A program made the translations under genes and the position numbers. From positions 1-60,123 of the forward strand of contig DAIDHD010000025.1 in the NCBI GenBank assembly GCA_027459765.1: a stretch of 60,123 bases of DNA, in the 5' to 3' direction. This DNA comes from Gammaproteobacteria bacterium (GTDB taxonomy: Bacteria > Pseudomonadota > Gammaproteobacteria > Steroidobacterales > Steroidobacteraceae). Of this stretch, positions 8,758 to 18,346 are shown piece by piece; within the stretch, counting starts at the first letter, position 1; each line of letters starts with the position of its first letter. A model generated the notes under the pieces. It worked only from the letters and a program-made list of their open reading frames with translations, made no database searches and had not been told where the DNA came from.

Positions 8758-9330
8758 TCAGAGGCCGTGCCCGGCCGCGCGCCATATAAAGAGGGCGCCC
8801 AGACCCAAAAACAGGACGCTGGCGCCCACATGGATGACTTTCAGGGGCAGGCGCTGCGCAAAGGCGTGGCCCAGGAATACCACCGGGACGTTGGCCGCCA
8901 GCATGCCGAGCGTGGTGCCGCCCACCACCATCACGAGATTGGGATAGGCGGCGCCCAGCGCCACGGTGGCGATCTGAGTCTTGTCGCCGATCTCCGCCAC
9001 GAAGAATGCGACGAACGTGGCGAGGAATGCGCTTGCCCGTCGCGGCTCGCTCGCGGTCGCGTCGAGCTGATCGGGCTTCAGCATCCACAGCGACATGGCG
9101 ATCATGCTCGCGCCGATCGCGGCGTCGAGCCGCGCCGGCGTCAGATAGTGCGCGAGGTGGGCGCCGAGGAACCCGGCCACGCCGTGGTTCAACAGCGTCG
9201 CGCACAACATCCCGGCGATGATCGGCCAGGGCCGGCGGTAGTGCGCCGCCAGCACCAGGGCGAGCAGCTGGGTACGATCGCCCATCTCGGCGATCGCCAC
9301 GGTGGAGAGCGAAACGAGAAATGCCTCCAC
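8758..9330 (-). CDS. TMEM165/GDT1 (UPF0016) family cation exporter
   Basis: Inner-membrane transporter of the family that includes the Vibrio Mn2+ exporter MneA and eukaryotic GDT1/TMEM165. The 190-residue, six-TM protein is an internal duplication with the family motif E-x-G-D-(K/R)-T twice: EMGDRTQ near residue 15 and EIGDKTQ near 113. Manganese export is the likely role by homology; Ca2+ is possible. Start is GTG at 9330, which shares its G with the radC TAG stop, so translation is probably coupled to radC. No mntR-type riboswitch is seen upstream. Confidence 0.88.
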   Translation of the reverse strand: MEAFLVSLSTVAIAEMGDRTQLLALVLAAHYRRPWPIIAGMLCATLLNHGVAGFLGAHLAHYLTPARLDAAIGASMIAMSLWMLKPDQLDATASEPRRASAFLATFVAFFVAEIGDKTQIATVALGAAYPNLVMVVGGTTLGMLAANVPVVFLGHAFAQRLPLKVIHVGASVLFLGLGALFIWRAAGHGL

Positions 9331-10031
9331 TACACGAGCCCCCGTTCGGCGAGCGAGACGCTGGTGCCGTCGCCGACGATGATGTGATCGAGCAGGCGGA
9401 TGTCGACCAGCGCGAGCGCCTCCTTCACCCGTTGCGTGATCACCTCGTCGGCGCGGCTCGGTTCGGCGATTCCCGACGGGTGGTTGTGCGCGACGATCAC
9501 CGCCGCGCAGTTGCGCTTGAGGGCGAGCTTGACGACCTCGCGCGGGTGCACGCTGGCGCCGTCGAGCGTGCCGCGGAACAGCTCCTCGAACTGGATCAGA
9601 CGGTGCCGGGTGTCTAGAAACAGGCAACAGAACACCTCGTGCTCCAGATCGCGCAGGCGGGCGCTCAGGTAGTCGCGCGTGGCACGCGGACTCGCGAGCG
9701 TGGGTCCGGCACGCAGGGTCTCGCCGAGCTGGCGGCGCGACAGTTCCATCGCCGCCTGCAGTTCGGCGAAGCGTGCCGGCCCGAGGCCCGGCACCGCGCA
9801 GAAAGCCTCGGCGTCCGCCGCCAGCAGCTTGCGCAGCGAGCCGTAGCCGGCGAGTGCCTGGCGTGCCACGTCGACCGCCGAGCGGCCGCGGGTGCCGGAG
9901 CGCCACAGAATGGCGAGCAGTTCGGCGTCCGAGAGCGTCGCGGCCCCCCTCGTGAGCAGCTTCTCGCGCGGTCGTTCCTCGCTCGGCCAGTCTCGGATCG
10001 TCACGGCGTCAAGGATCGTCCCGAGAGCCAT
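9330..10031 (-). CDS. radC: RadC family JAMM-fold protein
   Basis: 233 residues: an N-terminal helix-hairpin-helix region ([27 protein letters not shown]) followed by an MPN/JAMM domain with [14 protein letters not shown], the full H-x-H-x7-S-x2-D metal motif. The biochemical role of RadC is still unsettled; the family was once linked to DNA repair and is now mostly called MPN/JAMM. The ATG at 10031 starts the conserved part. In E. coli radC also lies next to rpmB and coaBC. Confidence 0.93.
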   Translation of the reverse strand: MALGTILDAVTIRDWPSEERPREKLLTRGAATLSDAELLAILWRSGTRGRSAVDVARQALAGYGSLRKLLAADAEAFCAVPGLGPARFAELQAAMELSRRQLGETLRAGPTLASPRATRDYLSARLRDLEHEVFCCLFLDTRHRLIQFEELFRGTLDGASVHPREVVKLALKRNCAAVIVAHNHPSGIAEPSRADEVITQRVKEALALVDIRLLDHIIVGDGTSVSLAERGLV

Positions 10032-10075
10032 GCCAACGCCATCCTGATATCGGCCCGAAGTGCCGAGATTGGGCG

Positions 10076-10534
10076 TCAATGGCGTCCGGAACTGCCGAAG
10101 CCGCCTTCGCCGCGCGCGCTGGTGTCGAACGACGGCACGCACTCGAGTTCGGCGCGGATGACCGGCACGATCACCATCTGGGCGATGCGCTCGCCGGGTT
10201 CGATGGTGTAGGCGACCGAACCGCGATTCCAGCACGACACCAGCAGCGGTCCCTGGTAGTCCGAGTCGATCAGGCCGACCAGGTTGCCGAGCACGATGCC
10301 GTGCTTCACGCCGAGCCCGGAGCGGGGCAGCAGCATCGCCGCGACGCCCGGATCCTGAAGGTGCATGGCGAGTCCCGTGGGCAGCAGCGCCGCCGCGCCC
10401 GGCAGCAGGTGGAGCGGCGCATCGATGCAGGCCCGCAGGTCCATGCCCGCGGCGCCGTCGGTGGCGTAGGTGGGCAGCGGGAAGTCGCGGCCCAGGCGCT
10501 CGTCGAGGATCTTGATGCGGATGCGCTGCGGCAT
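10076..10534 (-). CDS. dut: dUTP diphosphatase
   Basis: Trimeric dUTPase hydrolysing dUTP to dUMP, keeping uracil out of DNA and feeding dTMP synthesis. All five motifs are present, including GMDLRA, PRSGLG, the substrate-binding segment [13 protein letters not shown], and the C-terminal Phe-lid [11 protein letters not shown]. The start is uncertain: ATG at 10534 gives 152 residues, while TTG at 10543 would form a TTGA overlap with the coaBC stop like the one coaBC itself shows. Neither has a good Shine-Dalgarno. Confidence 0.95.
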   Translation of the reverse strand: MPQRIRIKILDERLGRDFPLPTYATDGAAGMDLRACIDAPLHLLPGAAALLPTGLAMHLQDPGVAAMLLPRSGLGVKHGIVLGNLVGLIDSDYQGPLLVSCWNRGSVAYTIEPGERIAQMVIVPVIRAELECVPSFDTSARGEGGFGSSGRH

Positions 10535-10539
10535 CGCGG

Positions 10540-11823
10540 TCAACGCCGGGGCCGGCGCGGCCGGACTCGTTGCCGGGTATCCGCCGCGGGCGCTCGCCGG
10601 TTGCGTCCGCCGCGGCGCGGCGCGCCGTCCGGCGGTGGCAGCCGGTCCGCGATCAAGGCGACCAGCGCGCGCGCCACTTCGAGCTTGTGGCCGCGGCCGA
10701 TCTGCACCTGCCCGCCGGGCCAGAGCACCGTGAGCGCGTTGTCGTCACAGTCGAAGCCGAGTCCGTCGCCGACCTGATTGGCGGCAATCAAGTCGAGCTT
10801 CTTGCGCTTGAGCTTGGCGCGTGCGTTGTCCTCGACGTTCTCGGTCTCGGCGGCGAAGCCGACCACGAACGGACGCCGGGCCATCTCCGCGACCGAACGC
10901 ACGATGTCGGGCGCGGGCTCGAGCTGCAGGGTGAGGCCGCCGCCACCCTGCTTCTTGATCTTTTGCTTGGCGATGTTCGGCGCCTGGAAGTCGGCGACCG
11001 CCGCGGCGGCGATGAATACGTCGCACTCCGTGACGTGGCGATGCACGGCCGCGTACATGTCGCGAGCGCTCTCGACGTCGATGCGGGTCACGCCGGCGGG
11101 GGTCGGCAGGCTCACGGGTCCGGTGACCAGGGTCACGTGCGCGCCGGCCTCGCGCGCCGCCGCGGCCACCGCGAAGCCCATCTTGCCGGAGCTGCGATTC
11201 GTCAGATACCGCACCGGATCGAGCCGCTCGCGCGTCGGCCCCGCGGTGAGCAGCACGTGGCGTCCCGTGAGCAGACCGGCGTTCGCCGGTGGCTCGAGCA
11301 GGCTCGTCGCCAGCTCGGCGGGCTCCCACATGCGCCCCGGTCCGTGCTCGCCGCAGGCCTGCCCGCCGCTGCCCGGGCCGAGCACGCGCACACCGCGCGC
11401 GATCAGCGCGTCGACGTTGGCACGCGTCGCGGCGCTCGCCCACATGACGCGATTCATCGCCGGTGCGATCGCGATCGGCGCTTCCGTCGCCAGACAGAGC
11501 GTGGCGAGCAGATCGTCGGCGCGGCCGGCGGCGAGCCGTGCGATGAAATCGGCGCTCGCGGGCGCCACCAGCACGGCCTGTGCCCAGCGGGCGAGTTCGA
11601 TGTGGCCCATGGCGGCCTCGGCGTTCTCGTCCCAGAGGTCGGTACGCACCGGGCGGCCGGAGACCGCCTGGAAGGTGAGCGGCGCCACGAAGCGGCGTGC
11701 GTTCGCGGTCATCACCACCTGCACGTCGGCGCCGCGCTCGACCAGGCGGCGTACCAGGTCAGGACTCTTGTACGCGGCGATGCCGCCGGTCACGCCGAGG
11801 ACGATGCGCGTCTTCAAGGTCAA
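10540..11823 (-). CDS. coaBC: Bifunctional phosphopantothenoylcysteine decarboxylase/synthetase CoaBC
   Basis: Flavoprotein catalysing steps 2 and 3 of CoA synthesis: ligation of cysteine to 4'-phosphopantothenate (C-terminal CoaB, about residues 190-400) and decarboxylation (N-terminal CoaC, about 1-180). [15 protein letters not shown] and PAMNRVMW mark Coa[11 protein letters not shown] its Cys loop; [10 protein letters not shown] and AAAVADF mark CoaB. 427 residues. Start is TTG with AAGGG 6 nt upstream; its TTGA overlaps the stop of the DUF4124 gene. A Gly/Pro/Arg-rich C-terminal tail is variable and may be disordered. Confidence 0.95.
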   Translation of the reverse strand: MTLKTRIVLGVTGGIAAYKSPDLVRRLVERGADVQVVMTANARRFVAPLTFQAVSGRPVRTDLWDENAEAAMGHIELARWAQAVLVAPASADFIARLAAGRADDLLATLCLATEAPIAIAPAMNRVMWASAATRANVDALIARGVRVLGPGSGGQACGEHGPGRMWEPAELATSLLEPPANAGLLTGRHVLLTAGPTRERLDPVRYLTNRSSGKMGFAVAAAAREAGAHVTLVTGPVSLPTPAGVTRIDVESARDMYAAVHRHVTECDVFIAAAAVADFQAPNIAKQKIKKQGGGGLTLQLEPAPDIVRSVAEMARRPFVVGFAAETENVEDNARAKLKRKKLDLIAANQVGDGLGFDCDDNALTVLWPGGQVQIGRGHKLEVARALVALIADRLPPPDGAPRRGGRNRRAPAADTRQRVRPRRPRR

Positions 11824-12440
11824 TGGATGCCCTTCAGTTCCTTGAAGCGTGCGATGTCGCTCTCGAACTGCTTGCGGGTGGTCGCCTCCTCGCTCTGTTT
11901 CTCATGCAGGTTTTCCTCCTGCGTGCGCATGTCGATCGCGACGCGCACGAGGTCCTCCGCCACCTGGTCGGACATCGGCGGCGCGTGCGGATCGGCGCTG
12001 TAGGGCTTGAATCCCGCACTGGTCGCACGCAGCTTCTTCATGCGCGCGTCGAGGTTCTCGAGGAACTGGGCGGTCACGCGAATCTGGTCCGCGAGCAGCG
12101 CCAGGCGCTGGTCGCGCAAGCGCTCGATCTCCTGCACCGAGCTGTAGGTGGAGAGCAGGTTCTTGTCGCGGCTCTCCCGCTCGGTCTGCTCGCGCCGCTT
12201 CTGTTCCTCGGCCGCCAACTGCTCGGGGGTCTTCTGGGCCTCGAGGCGATCGATCTCGACGCCCTGGGCGTTCATGATGTGCTGTTCCTGCGACGCGTAT
12301 TCCGGCGGAATCCGGTCGCCGTAGTGCGTCACGCCCTGGTTGTCCACCCATTTGTAGAGCTTGCGCTCGGGCGCCGCGCCCTGGCTCGTCGAGACGGCCA
12401 ACAGCAAGCCGACGCAGGCGGTCGCGACGAGGTGCTTCAA
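11820..12440 (-). CDS. DUF4124 domain-containing exported protein
   Basis: Secreted protein of unknown function. After a signal peptide (about residues 1-22) comes the DUF4124 core [20 protein letters not shown], then a long charged alpha-helical, probably coiled-coil region ([20 protein letters not shown] onward). I choose TTG at 12440 (206 residues) because GGAGAG sits 5 nt before it and the signal peptide begins there; the open frame extends 21 codons further without a signal. It is coupled to coaBC. DUF4124 proteins are common in gamma- and betaproteobacteria. Confidence 0.8.
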   Translation of the reverse strand: MKHLVATACVGLLLAVSTSQGAAPERKLYKWVDNQGVTHYGDRIPPEYASQEQHIMNAQGVEIDRLEAQKTPEQLAAEEQKRREQTERESRDKNLLSTYSSVQEIERLRDQRLALLADQIRVTAQFLENLDARMKKLRATSAGFKPYSADPHAPPMSDQVAEDLVRVAIDMRTQEENLHEKQSEEATTRKQFESDIARFKELKGIH

Positions 12441-12512
12441 CGGGGCTCTCCGGAAGGGCGGCACCCGATCATTCTGCGATGCGCAGGCCCGGTTTGCCAG
12501 CACCCGGCGGAG

Positions 12513-13163
12513 TCACGGTGCCACGCCGTACCGCTCCCGGTACGCCTGCATGCGCGCCACCTCGTCGGGCCGGCCGGCGCGGCGCATGTGTTCCATGAGG
12601 TCGGCCAGCGAGAGCACCGCCACCACCGGCATGCCGTGGCGGCGACGGATTTCCTGAACGGCCGAGGCACCGCCTTCCGGGCCGCGCTCCTGGCGGTCGA
12701 GCGCGAGCAGCACGCCGGCGGGGGTGGCGCCGGCGGCGGTGATGATCTCGATCGACTCGCCGATCGCGGTCCCCGCGGTGATGACGTCGTCCACGATCAG
12801 CACCCGCCCCGCGAGCGGCGCCCCCACGATCAGGCCGCCCTCGCCGTGATCCTTGGCCTCCTTGCGGTTGAAGGCGAACGGCAGGTCGAGGCCGTGCCGC
12901 TCCGCGAGCGCGGCGGCCGTCGCGGTGACCAGCGGTATTCCCTTGTAGGCCGGACCGAAGAGCATGTCGAAGCCGATGCCCGCCTCGGCGAGCGCCGCAG
13001 CATATGCGCGACCGACGGCCGCGATGGCCGCGCCGGAGTTGAAGGCGCCGGCATTGAAGAAGTAGGGGCTCTCGCGGCCCGACTTGAGTACGAAGGAGCC
13101 GAACTTGAGCACGCCCCGGCGTACGCACAGCTCGATGAATTCGTCGCGGTAGTGGTCGCTCAT
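12513..13163 (-). CDS. pyrE: Orotate phosphoribosyltransferase
   Basis: Converts orotate and PRPP to OMP in pyrimidine synthesis. 216 residues with the PRPP-binding motif [13 protein letters not shown], the mobile loop Lys-rich [13 protein letters not shown], and [10 protein letters not shown]. The ATG at 13163 starts [11 protein letters not shown] as in homologues; an upstream 40-codon open extension has no family match. It is divergent from the AmpG-like gene with 131 bp between starts. Its proximity to dut recalls dut-slmA-pyrE of E. coli, but no slmA is present here. Confidence 0.96.
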   Translation of the reverse strand: MSDHYRDEFIELCVRRGVLKFGSFVLKSGRESPYFFNAGAFNSGAAIAAVGRAYAAALAEAGIGFDMLFGPAYKGIPLVTATAAALAERHGLDLPFAFNRKEAKDHGEGGLIVGAPLAGRVLIVDDVITAGTAIGESIEIITAAGATPAGVLLALDRQERGPEGGASAVQEIRRRHGMPVVAVLSLADLMEHMRRAGRPDEVARMQAYRERYGVAP

Positions 13164-13294
13164 CGGCCCGGCAGTCTCGCAAGGCCCGTGCACGCCCGCA
13201 AGGTCCGCGTGCGCCCGCATGGCCCGCGTATGCCGACGGGCTGCTATCATCCCCGCCGCATGCACCCGCGCGCGAGCACCCAAGGCACCGGCCG

Positions 13295-14560
13295 TTGACC
13301 GCCGAGAACCGGCCGACCTTGTGGCAGGCGCTGCGCGATCCGCGCATGACCGCCATTCTGCTGCTCGGCTTCGGATCCGGGCTGCCCCTGAACCTCACCG
13401 GCGCGACGCTGCAGGCCTGGCTCGCCTCGGTGCAGGTCGACATCAAGACCATCGGCATCTTCTCGCTGGTGGGTCTGCCGTATCTGCTCAAATTCCTGTG
13501 GGCGCCGGTGCTGGATCGCTACATGCCGCCGCTCCTGGGCCGGCGGCGCGGCTGGATCCTCATCTACCAGGCGGCGCTCGCCGTGGGGATCGGCACCATC
13601 GGCTGGAGCGCGCCCGATCGGGCCCCGTACGTGACCGGCGCGCTCGCGTTGCTGGTCGCATTCCTCTCGGCGTCGCAGGACATCGTGGTGGACGCGTACC
13701 GCGTCGACGTCATCCCCGCGAGCGAGCGCGGTCTCGCCGCCGCCGCCACCACCTTCGGGTACCGCTCGGCGGCCATGTTCGCGAGCGCGGTCACGGTGCT
13801 GATCGCGGCACGACTCGGCTGGCGCGTGGCCTACGGCATCACGGCGGTGTTGATGGCGGCGACCACCCTTGCGACCTTGCGTGCGCCCGAACCTGCCGTC
13901 CCGGGGCGCCCGCCGCGCACGCTCGCCGATGCCGTGATGCACCCCTGGAGGGATTTGCTCGCGCGGCCGGGCGCCTGGGGCTTCCTCGCCCTGCTGTTGC
14001 TGTACAAAGTCGGCGATGCGTTCGCGTTGAGCCTGTACAGCGCCTTCATGATCAAGGGCATGGGATTCACGCTCGCCGAGTTGAGCATCGGCGGCAAGGT
14101 CAACATGACGGTCTCCACCATGATCGGCGTGGCGCTCGGCGGCTGGTTGTACCTGCGCTGGGGCATGTTCCGCTCGCTGCTGGTGTTCGGCGTCGGCCAG
14201 GCGTTCACGAATCTCATGTACATGTGGCTCGCGCTCGCCGGCAAGAAGCTCTGGCTGATGGTGCTGGCCACCTCGGTCGACACGCTGGTCGGCGGCATGG
14301 GCCAGGCCGCGTTCGTCGGGTTCCTCGTGTCCCTGTGCAGCGTGAGCTTCAGTGCCACCCAGTACGCGTTGCTGTCGGCGCTCGCGTCCGTGCCGCGTGT
14401 GGTGATGGGCGCCGTGGCCGGCGAGGTGGTCGCCAGCGTGGGCTGGGCGAAGTTCTTCGTGGTGACCTTTCTCACCGCCGCGCCGGGACTCGCGCTGCTC
14501 GTGGTCCTGCGCGAACCGATCCGCGATCTGGCGGCCCGCGAAGCCGCGAAAGGCGCCTGA
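13295..14560 (+). CDS. AmpG-like muropeptide MFS transporter
   Basis: 421-residue major facilitator with 12 predicted TM segments. The N-terminus ([22 protein letters not shown]), [29 protein letters not shown] and the late [11 protein letters not shown] motif are typical of AmpG, which imports anhydro-muropeptides for cell-wall recycling. Start is TTG at 13295 with AAGG about 9 nt upstream; the nearby ATG at 13260 is out of frame. A TGC-TATCAT extended -10 at 13242-13250 could drive it. A related acetyl-CoA-type permease function cannot be excluded. Confidence 0.85.
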   Translation: MTAENRPTLWQALRDPRMTAILLLGFGSGLPLNLTGATLQAWLASVQVDIKTIGIFSLVGLPYLLKFLWAPVLDRYMPPLLGRRRGWILIYQAALAVGIGTIGWSAPDRAPYVTGALALLVAFLSASQDIVVDAYRVDVIPASERGLAAAATTFGYRSAAMFASAVTVLIAARLGWRVAYGITAVLMAATTLATLRAPEPAVPGRPPRTLADAVMHPWRDLLARPGAWGFLALLLLYKVGDAFALSLYSAFMIKGMGFTLAELSIGGKVNMTVSTMIGVALGGWLYLRWGMFRSLLVFGVGQAFTNLMYMWLALAGKKLWLMVLATSVDTLVGGMGQAAFVGFLVSLCSVSFSATQYALLSALASVPRVVMGAVAGEVVASVGWAKFFVVTFLTAAPGLALLVVLREPIRDLAAREAAKGA

Positions 14561-14581
14561 CGCCCAGGGCGGCGGCCGCGG

Positions 14582-14881
14582 CTAGCGCAGTGGCCGGGAT
14601 TCCGGGCGCGACCAGTCGGCGAGCACGGCGTCGTCGGCGTCCCAGTCCAGGTCTTCCGCCTCCACGTCGGCCGCGCCCGACCAGTCCTCGGGAGGCGCGG
14701 CGCTCTCCAGCAGCCGCTCCACCAGGTTCTCGTTCCAGGAATCGAAGTCCATCTCGGCGACGGTGCCGTCGAAATATTGGATCTCGATGGTTTCGTCGTG
14801 ATCGTCGATCGCCACGACTTCGAAGAGCTCGTCGGCACCGTCCCGGTACCACTGACCTACGACCGGCTTGATCACGTTCAT
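14582..14881 (-). CDS. DUF6763 family protein
   Basis: 99-residue acidic cytosolic protein. The pattern WYRDGADELFEVVAIDD, IEIQYFDGTVAEMD and PPEDWSG matches the small gammaproteobacterial DUF6763 family as I remember it; no function is known. The ATG at 14881 has GGAG 7 nt upstream. It converges on the AmpG-like gene with a 21-bp gap. Confidence 0.7.
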   Translation of the reverse strand: MNVIKPVVGQWYRDGADELFEVVAIDDHDETIEIQYFDGTVAEMDFDSWNENLVERLLESAAPPEDWSGAADVEAEDLDWDADDAVLADWSRPESRPLR

Positions 14882-14909
14882 CGCCGTCTCCGTCTGTTAT
14901 GCTCTCGGT

Positions 14910-14938
14910 GTCCCCCATTGCACTCCCATCGGGGGGAC
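14910..14938 (+). promoter_or_regulatory. Hairpin in the probable marC leader
   Basis: Inverted repeat GTCCCCC (14910-14916) / GGGGGAC (14932-14938) with a 15-nt loop, lying between a TG-T-TATGCT extended -10 candidate (14894-14902) and the marC start at 14999. No Shine-Dalgarno precedes marC. Function unknown. Confidence 0.35.
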
Positions 14939-14998
14939 GGTGCAACCACAATAAATTGCGCGAAGCAACATCCGCGCTCGCCGAAACCTCACCTGCGC

Positions 14999-15619
14999 AT
15001 GACCGATTCGCTCGTCAAATTCTTCGTGGTCTTCTTCGTCGTGGTCGAGCCGGTCTCTCTGATCCCGTTGTTCGCGGGCTTGACCGAGGGCGCGAGCCGC
15101 CGCCACCAGCGGCGCATGGCGTTCAAGGCGGCCGTGATCGCGTTCGGGATCTGCGTGCTGTTCGCGCTCGGCGGTTCGCGCTTCCTCGCCGTCATGGGCA
15201 TCAGCCTGAGCGCCTTCCGGATCGCAGGCGGTTCGCTGCTGTTCCTGATGGCGCTGGAGATGGTGTTCGCGCGCCACTCCGGCACCCGCTCCACCGATCC
15301 CGAGGAGGCCGAATCCCGCCAGCGCGAGGACATCTCCGTCTTTCCGCTCGCCTTTCCTTTCATCGCCGGCCCGGGCGCTCTCGCCACCATCCTCCTGGAG
15401 AGCGGCGAGGTCGGGCCGCACCCGGTGTTGTTCGCGGGATTCATCGCCGTGGTGGCCCTGGTGATGGTGGTGTGCCTCACGGCGATGCTGGCGGCGCCGC
15501 GGCTGATGTCGGTGATCGGGGTCACCGGCGCGAACGTCATGAACCGGCTGTCGGGCGTGGTGCTCGCGGCGCTCGCCGTGCAGTACGTGGTCGACGGCAT
15601 TCGCGGGAGCTTCTTCTAG
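14999..15619 (+). CDS. MarC family integral membrane protein
   Basis: 206-residue protein with six TM segments and the MarC/UPF0056 signatures FFVVVEPVSLIPLFAGLT, SLSAFRIAGGSLLFLMALEM and FPLAFPFIAGPGALATILL. The biochemical function is unknown; early links of MarC to multidrug resistance were later withdrawn. The ATG at 14999 begins the family homology; the open frame runs further upstream but reads through the DUF6763 promoter. Convergent with trmB. Confidence 0.88.
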   Translation: MTDSLVKFFVVFFVVVEPVSLIPLFAGLTEGASRRHQRRMAFKAAVIAFGICVLFALGGSRFLAVMGISLSAFRIAGGSLLFLMALEMVFARHSGTRSTDPEEAESRQREDISVFPLAFPFIAGPGALATILLESGEVGPHPVLFAGFIAVVALVMVVCLTAMLAAPRLMSVIGVTGANVMNRLSGVVLAALAVQYVVDGIRGSFF

Positions 15620-15649
15620 CGCGCCTCGCCGCCGCGCGCCGCGCCGGCG

Positions 15650-16336
15650 CTACTCCCGTGGCACGCGCTCGTAGGCGAGGTCCCAGACCGAGTGGCCGAG
15701 GCGCTCGCCGCGGCGTTCGAACCGGGTCGGCGGCCGGAACGCCGGCCGTTCCACGAACGTTCGATCGGCGCTGAGTGAGCGCAGTTCCGCCGCCGCATTG
15801 CACACCGCGAGCATCTGCTCGGCATAATCCTGCCAGTCGGTGGCGAGCCGCAGCACTGCACGGTTGCGCATGCGCGCGGCGAGCAAAGCGACGAAACCAG
15901 GTTCGATCAGGCGGCGCTTGTGGTGGCGCTTCTTGTGCCACGGATCGGGGAAGAAGATCAGCACCTCGTCGAGCGAGGCTTCCGGGATGCAGCGTTCCAG
16001 CACCTCGACGGCATCGCGGCTGACGATGCGCAGATTGCGCACACCCGCCGCCTCGGCGAGCAGCAGCGCCCTGCCGACGCCGGCGCGGTGCACCTCCACG
16101 CCGAGGTGGTCCACCTGCGGACGGGCCGCCGCCAGGCCGACCAGCACCTCGCCGGTGCCGAAGCCGATCTCCAGACAGTGCGGCGCGCTGCGGCCGAAGG
16201 CGGCGTCGAGGTCGAGCGGAGCATCGCCCGTGTCGAGTCCGTACACGGGCCACAGGGTTTCGAGCGCGCGTTCCTGCGCCGCCGTGACCCGGCCGGCGCG
16301 CAGCACGTAACTCTTGATGCGGCGGGGTGCCTGCAT
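15650..16336 (-). CDS. trmB: tRNA (guanosine(46)-N7)-methyltransferase TrmB
   Basis: SAM-dependent enzyme making m7G46 in tRNA variable loops. 228 residues with RRIKSYVLRAGR near the N-terminus, SAM motif LEIGFGTGE, the hallmark FFPDPWHKKRHHKRR and the C-terminal TRFERRGERLGHSVWDL. I take ATG at 16336 (MQAPRRIKSY); an upstream in-frame ATG at 16384 would overlap the divergent gene at 16368 and adds no homology. Confidence 0.95.
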   Translation of the reverse strand: MQAPRRIKSYVLRAGRVTAAQERALETLWPVYGLDTGDAPLDLDAAFGRSAPHCLEIGFGTGEVLVGLAAARPQVDHLGVEVHRAGVGRALLLAEAAGVRNLRIVSRDAVEVLERCIPEASLDEVLIFFPDPWHKKRHHKRRLIEPGFVALLAARMRNRAVLRLATDWQDYAEQMLAVCNAAAELRSLSADRTFVERPAFRPPTRFERRGERLGHSVWDLAYERVPRE

Positions 16337-16352
16337 GGGCGCCAAGTGTGCC

Positions 16353-16361
16353 TGATATGAT
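16353..16361 (+). promoter_or_regulatory. Extended -10 promoter placed for a leaderless mRNA
   Basis: TGA-TATGAT (TG-n-TATGAT extended -10) ends 6 nt before the ATG at 16368, so transcription should start at the A of the start codon. There is no Shine-Dalgarno. Spacing is identical to that at rsmD. Confidence 0.5.
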
Positions 16362-16367
16362 CCGGGC

Positions 16368-16748
16368 ATGCGCGTTTCAGCCAAGGTCGTCGTCGCCGTC
16401 GTCGCGAGCGTGGTGCCGCTGGCGTGGCTCGGCGGCTTCGCGGTGCTGTATCGCTGCGACCTCGCGCATTACGGCCGCGCCTGGCGCGCCGGGGCTCCCG
16501 TCGAGTGGGCGACGCTGTGGGTGCTGCTGGTGACCGCCGGGTGCACCGTGATCGGCGCGCTGGTGCTGCCCAAGGCGTTGCGCTACGCGGCGCGCGGCAA
16601 GCCGCTGACGCGCGGGGAGTGGATCGCGCTCGCGCTGGTGGTGCCTCTGGTCGTGCTGGCGGCGGGCGCGGCGCCGGCCTCGATGGTCGACCTGACGAGC
16701 CGACTCGCGGCGCTCGCCGGACAGCCCGTGGATCAATGCCGGCACTGA
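16368..16748 (+). CDS. Small membrane protein of unknown function
   Basis: 126-residue protein with three predicted TM helices (about 5-27, 46-68 and 84-105), positively charged loops and a short C-terminal periplasmic or cytosolic tail. I recognise no family. It shares 13 bp with the following phospholipase D gene, so the two are probably co-transcribed and translationally coupled, which hints at a role in membrane lipid homeostasis. Transcription may be leaderless. Confidence 0.7.
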   Translation: MRVSAKVVVAVVASVVPLAWLGGFAVLYRCDLAHYGRAWRAGAPVEWATLWVLLVTAGCTVIGALVLPKALRYAARGKPLTRGEWIALALVVPLVVLAAGAAPASMVDLTSRLAALAGQPVDQCRH

Positions 16749-18301
16749 CCGGCGTCGCCACTGCCGTGCGGGCGTCGCCGCAACCCGCGCGTGGGTGGGC
16801 CGCGCGGGTGTGGATGTTGGTCGTGGTGGCGCTCGGCGGCTGTGCGGTACTTCCCCACCACGTGCCCAAATATTCGAGCGAAGCCTTGAAGGATCCGCAA
16901 AACACCACGCTCGGCCGGCTCGTCGAACAGGCGGCCGCGGGCCGACCGCTCTCCGGCGTGCGTCTGCTCGCGTCGGGCGACGAAGCGTTCGAAAGCCTGA
17001 TCGCGCTCGCGGACCGCGCCGAGCGGACCTTGGACCTGCAGTACTACATCGTCCACCAGGACGACTCGACGCGGCTGTTGATGCAGCACCTGCGGCGGGC
17101 CGCAGACCGTGGCGTACGGGTGCGTCTGCTGGTCGACGACCTCAACACGGCCGGAGAGGATCAGCGCTTCCTGCGCCTGGCCCGCCACGGCAACATCGAG
17201 GTGCGCCTCTTCAATCCGTTTCCGGGCGGGCGTCACGCCTACTGGACCCGCTTTCTGTTCGTCGCCTACGACATTCCGCGCATAAACCACCGCATGCACA
17301 ACAAGCTGTTCGTCGCGGACGACTCGATCGCCATCATCGGCGGCCGCAATCTCGGCGACCAGTACTTCGTGCGCGACAAATACAGCAACTTCATCGACCT
17401 CGACGTGGTCGCGGCCGGGGCCGTGGTGCCGAAGCTGTCGGCCTCGTTCGACGCCTTCTGGAACAGCAAGTACGCCTATCCGATCGCCGCCATCGCGGGC
17501 CGCTCGAGCGACGAATCGCGCGCCTCCGATCTTCCCGAGCGGGCGCCGGCGCCGGGCGCCAACTGGCTGGCGCAGGACATCGATGCGCAGCGGCTGGATC
17601 TCGACTGGGTGCCGGCAACGGTGCTCGCCGACCAGCCGGCCAAGATCTCCACCGACGCCGAACCGGGGGAGGAGGCCACCATCGCGGACAGCATCAGCGA
17701 ACTGATGCGCTCCGCGCGGCACGACCTCCTCATCATCTCGGCGTACTTCGTGCCGGGCGAGGAAGGCATCGCGCTGATGCGCGAACTCCGTGAGCGCGGC
17801 GTGAAGATCCGCATACTCACCAACTCACTCGCCTCCACCGATTCGCCGCTGGTACACAACGGCTACGCGCGTTATCGCAAGGACCTCCTGAAGCTCGGCG
17901 TCGAGCTGTCGGAGGTGCGGCCGAGGCTGGGCCAGAAGCGGCCGCGCTTCCACCCCTTCCGCGGATCGAATGCCAGTCTGCACGCCAAGGCGCTGGTCAT
18001 CGACGACAGCACGGTGTTCATCGGCTCGATGAACATGGACGCGCGTTCGCGCCACATCAACAGCGAGGTGGGCCTCGTGATCCGTGACCCGGAGATCGCG
18101 CGCCAGGTCACGAGCCTGTTCAACGACGTCAACGCCGAGGGCGCCTTTCACCTGTCGCTGGCGGAGCCCGACGACCGGATCGTCTGGTCGAGCGCCGACG
18201 GGGCGTCCGGGGGGCCGTGGACCATCGATCCGCAGACCACGCGCTGGCAGCGCTTTCTGTTGCACCTGGTGAAGCCCTTCGCGCCGGAAGAGCTGCTGTA
18301 G
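16736..18301 (+). CDS. Phospholipase D family lipoprotein, cardiolipin synthase C-like
   Basis: 521-residue protein with two HKD catalytic motifs: HNKLFVADDSIAIIGGRN near residue 187 and HAKALVIDDSTVFIGSMN near 420. A lipobox (ALGGC, Cys36) suggests it is anchored as a lipoprotein. The long N-terminus and spacing match the ClsC/YmdC branch, which makes cardiolipin from phosphatidylglycerol and phosphatidylethanolamine; other phosphatidyl-transfer substrates are possible. The ATG at 16736 lies inside the upstream gene; no strong Shine-Dalgarno. It ends at a strong shared terminator hairpin. Confidence 0.88.
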   Translation: MPALTGVATAVRASPQPARGWAARVWMLVVVALGGCAVLPHHVPKYSSEALKDPQNTTLGRLVEQAAAGRPLSGVRLLASGDEAFESLIALADRAERTLDLQYYIVHQDDSTRLLMQHLRRAADRGVRVRLLVDDLNTAGEDQRFLRLARHGNIEVRLFNPFPGGRHAYWTRFLFVAYDIPRINHRMHNKLFVADDSIAIIGGRNLGDQYFVRDKYSNFIDLDVVAAGAVVPKLSASFDAFWNSKYAYPIAAIAGRSSDESRASDLPERAPAPGANWLAQDIDAQRLDLDWVPATVLADQPAKISTDAEPGEEATIADSISELMRSARHDLLIISAYFVPGEEGIALMRELRERGVKIRILTNSLASTDSPLVHNGYARYRKDLLKLGVELSEVRPRLGQKRPRFHPFRGSNASLHAKALVIDDSTVFIGSMNMDARSRHINSEVGLVIRDPEIARQVTSLFNDVNAEGAFHLSLAEPDDRIVWSSADGASGGPWTIDPQTTRWQRFLLHLVKPFAPEELL

Positions 18302-18319
18302 CGAACGCGCGGCGGGCCG

Positions 18320-18346
18320 GGCTCGGCGTTCAGGGAACGCCGAGCC
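18320..18346. terminator. Bidirectional terminator between convergent genes
   Basis: Perfect 12-bp inverted repeat GGCTCGGCGTTC/GAACGCCGAGCC with a 3-nt loop. It contains the stop codon of the LytTR regulator gene. No U tract on either strand. Confidence 0.7.
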
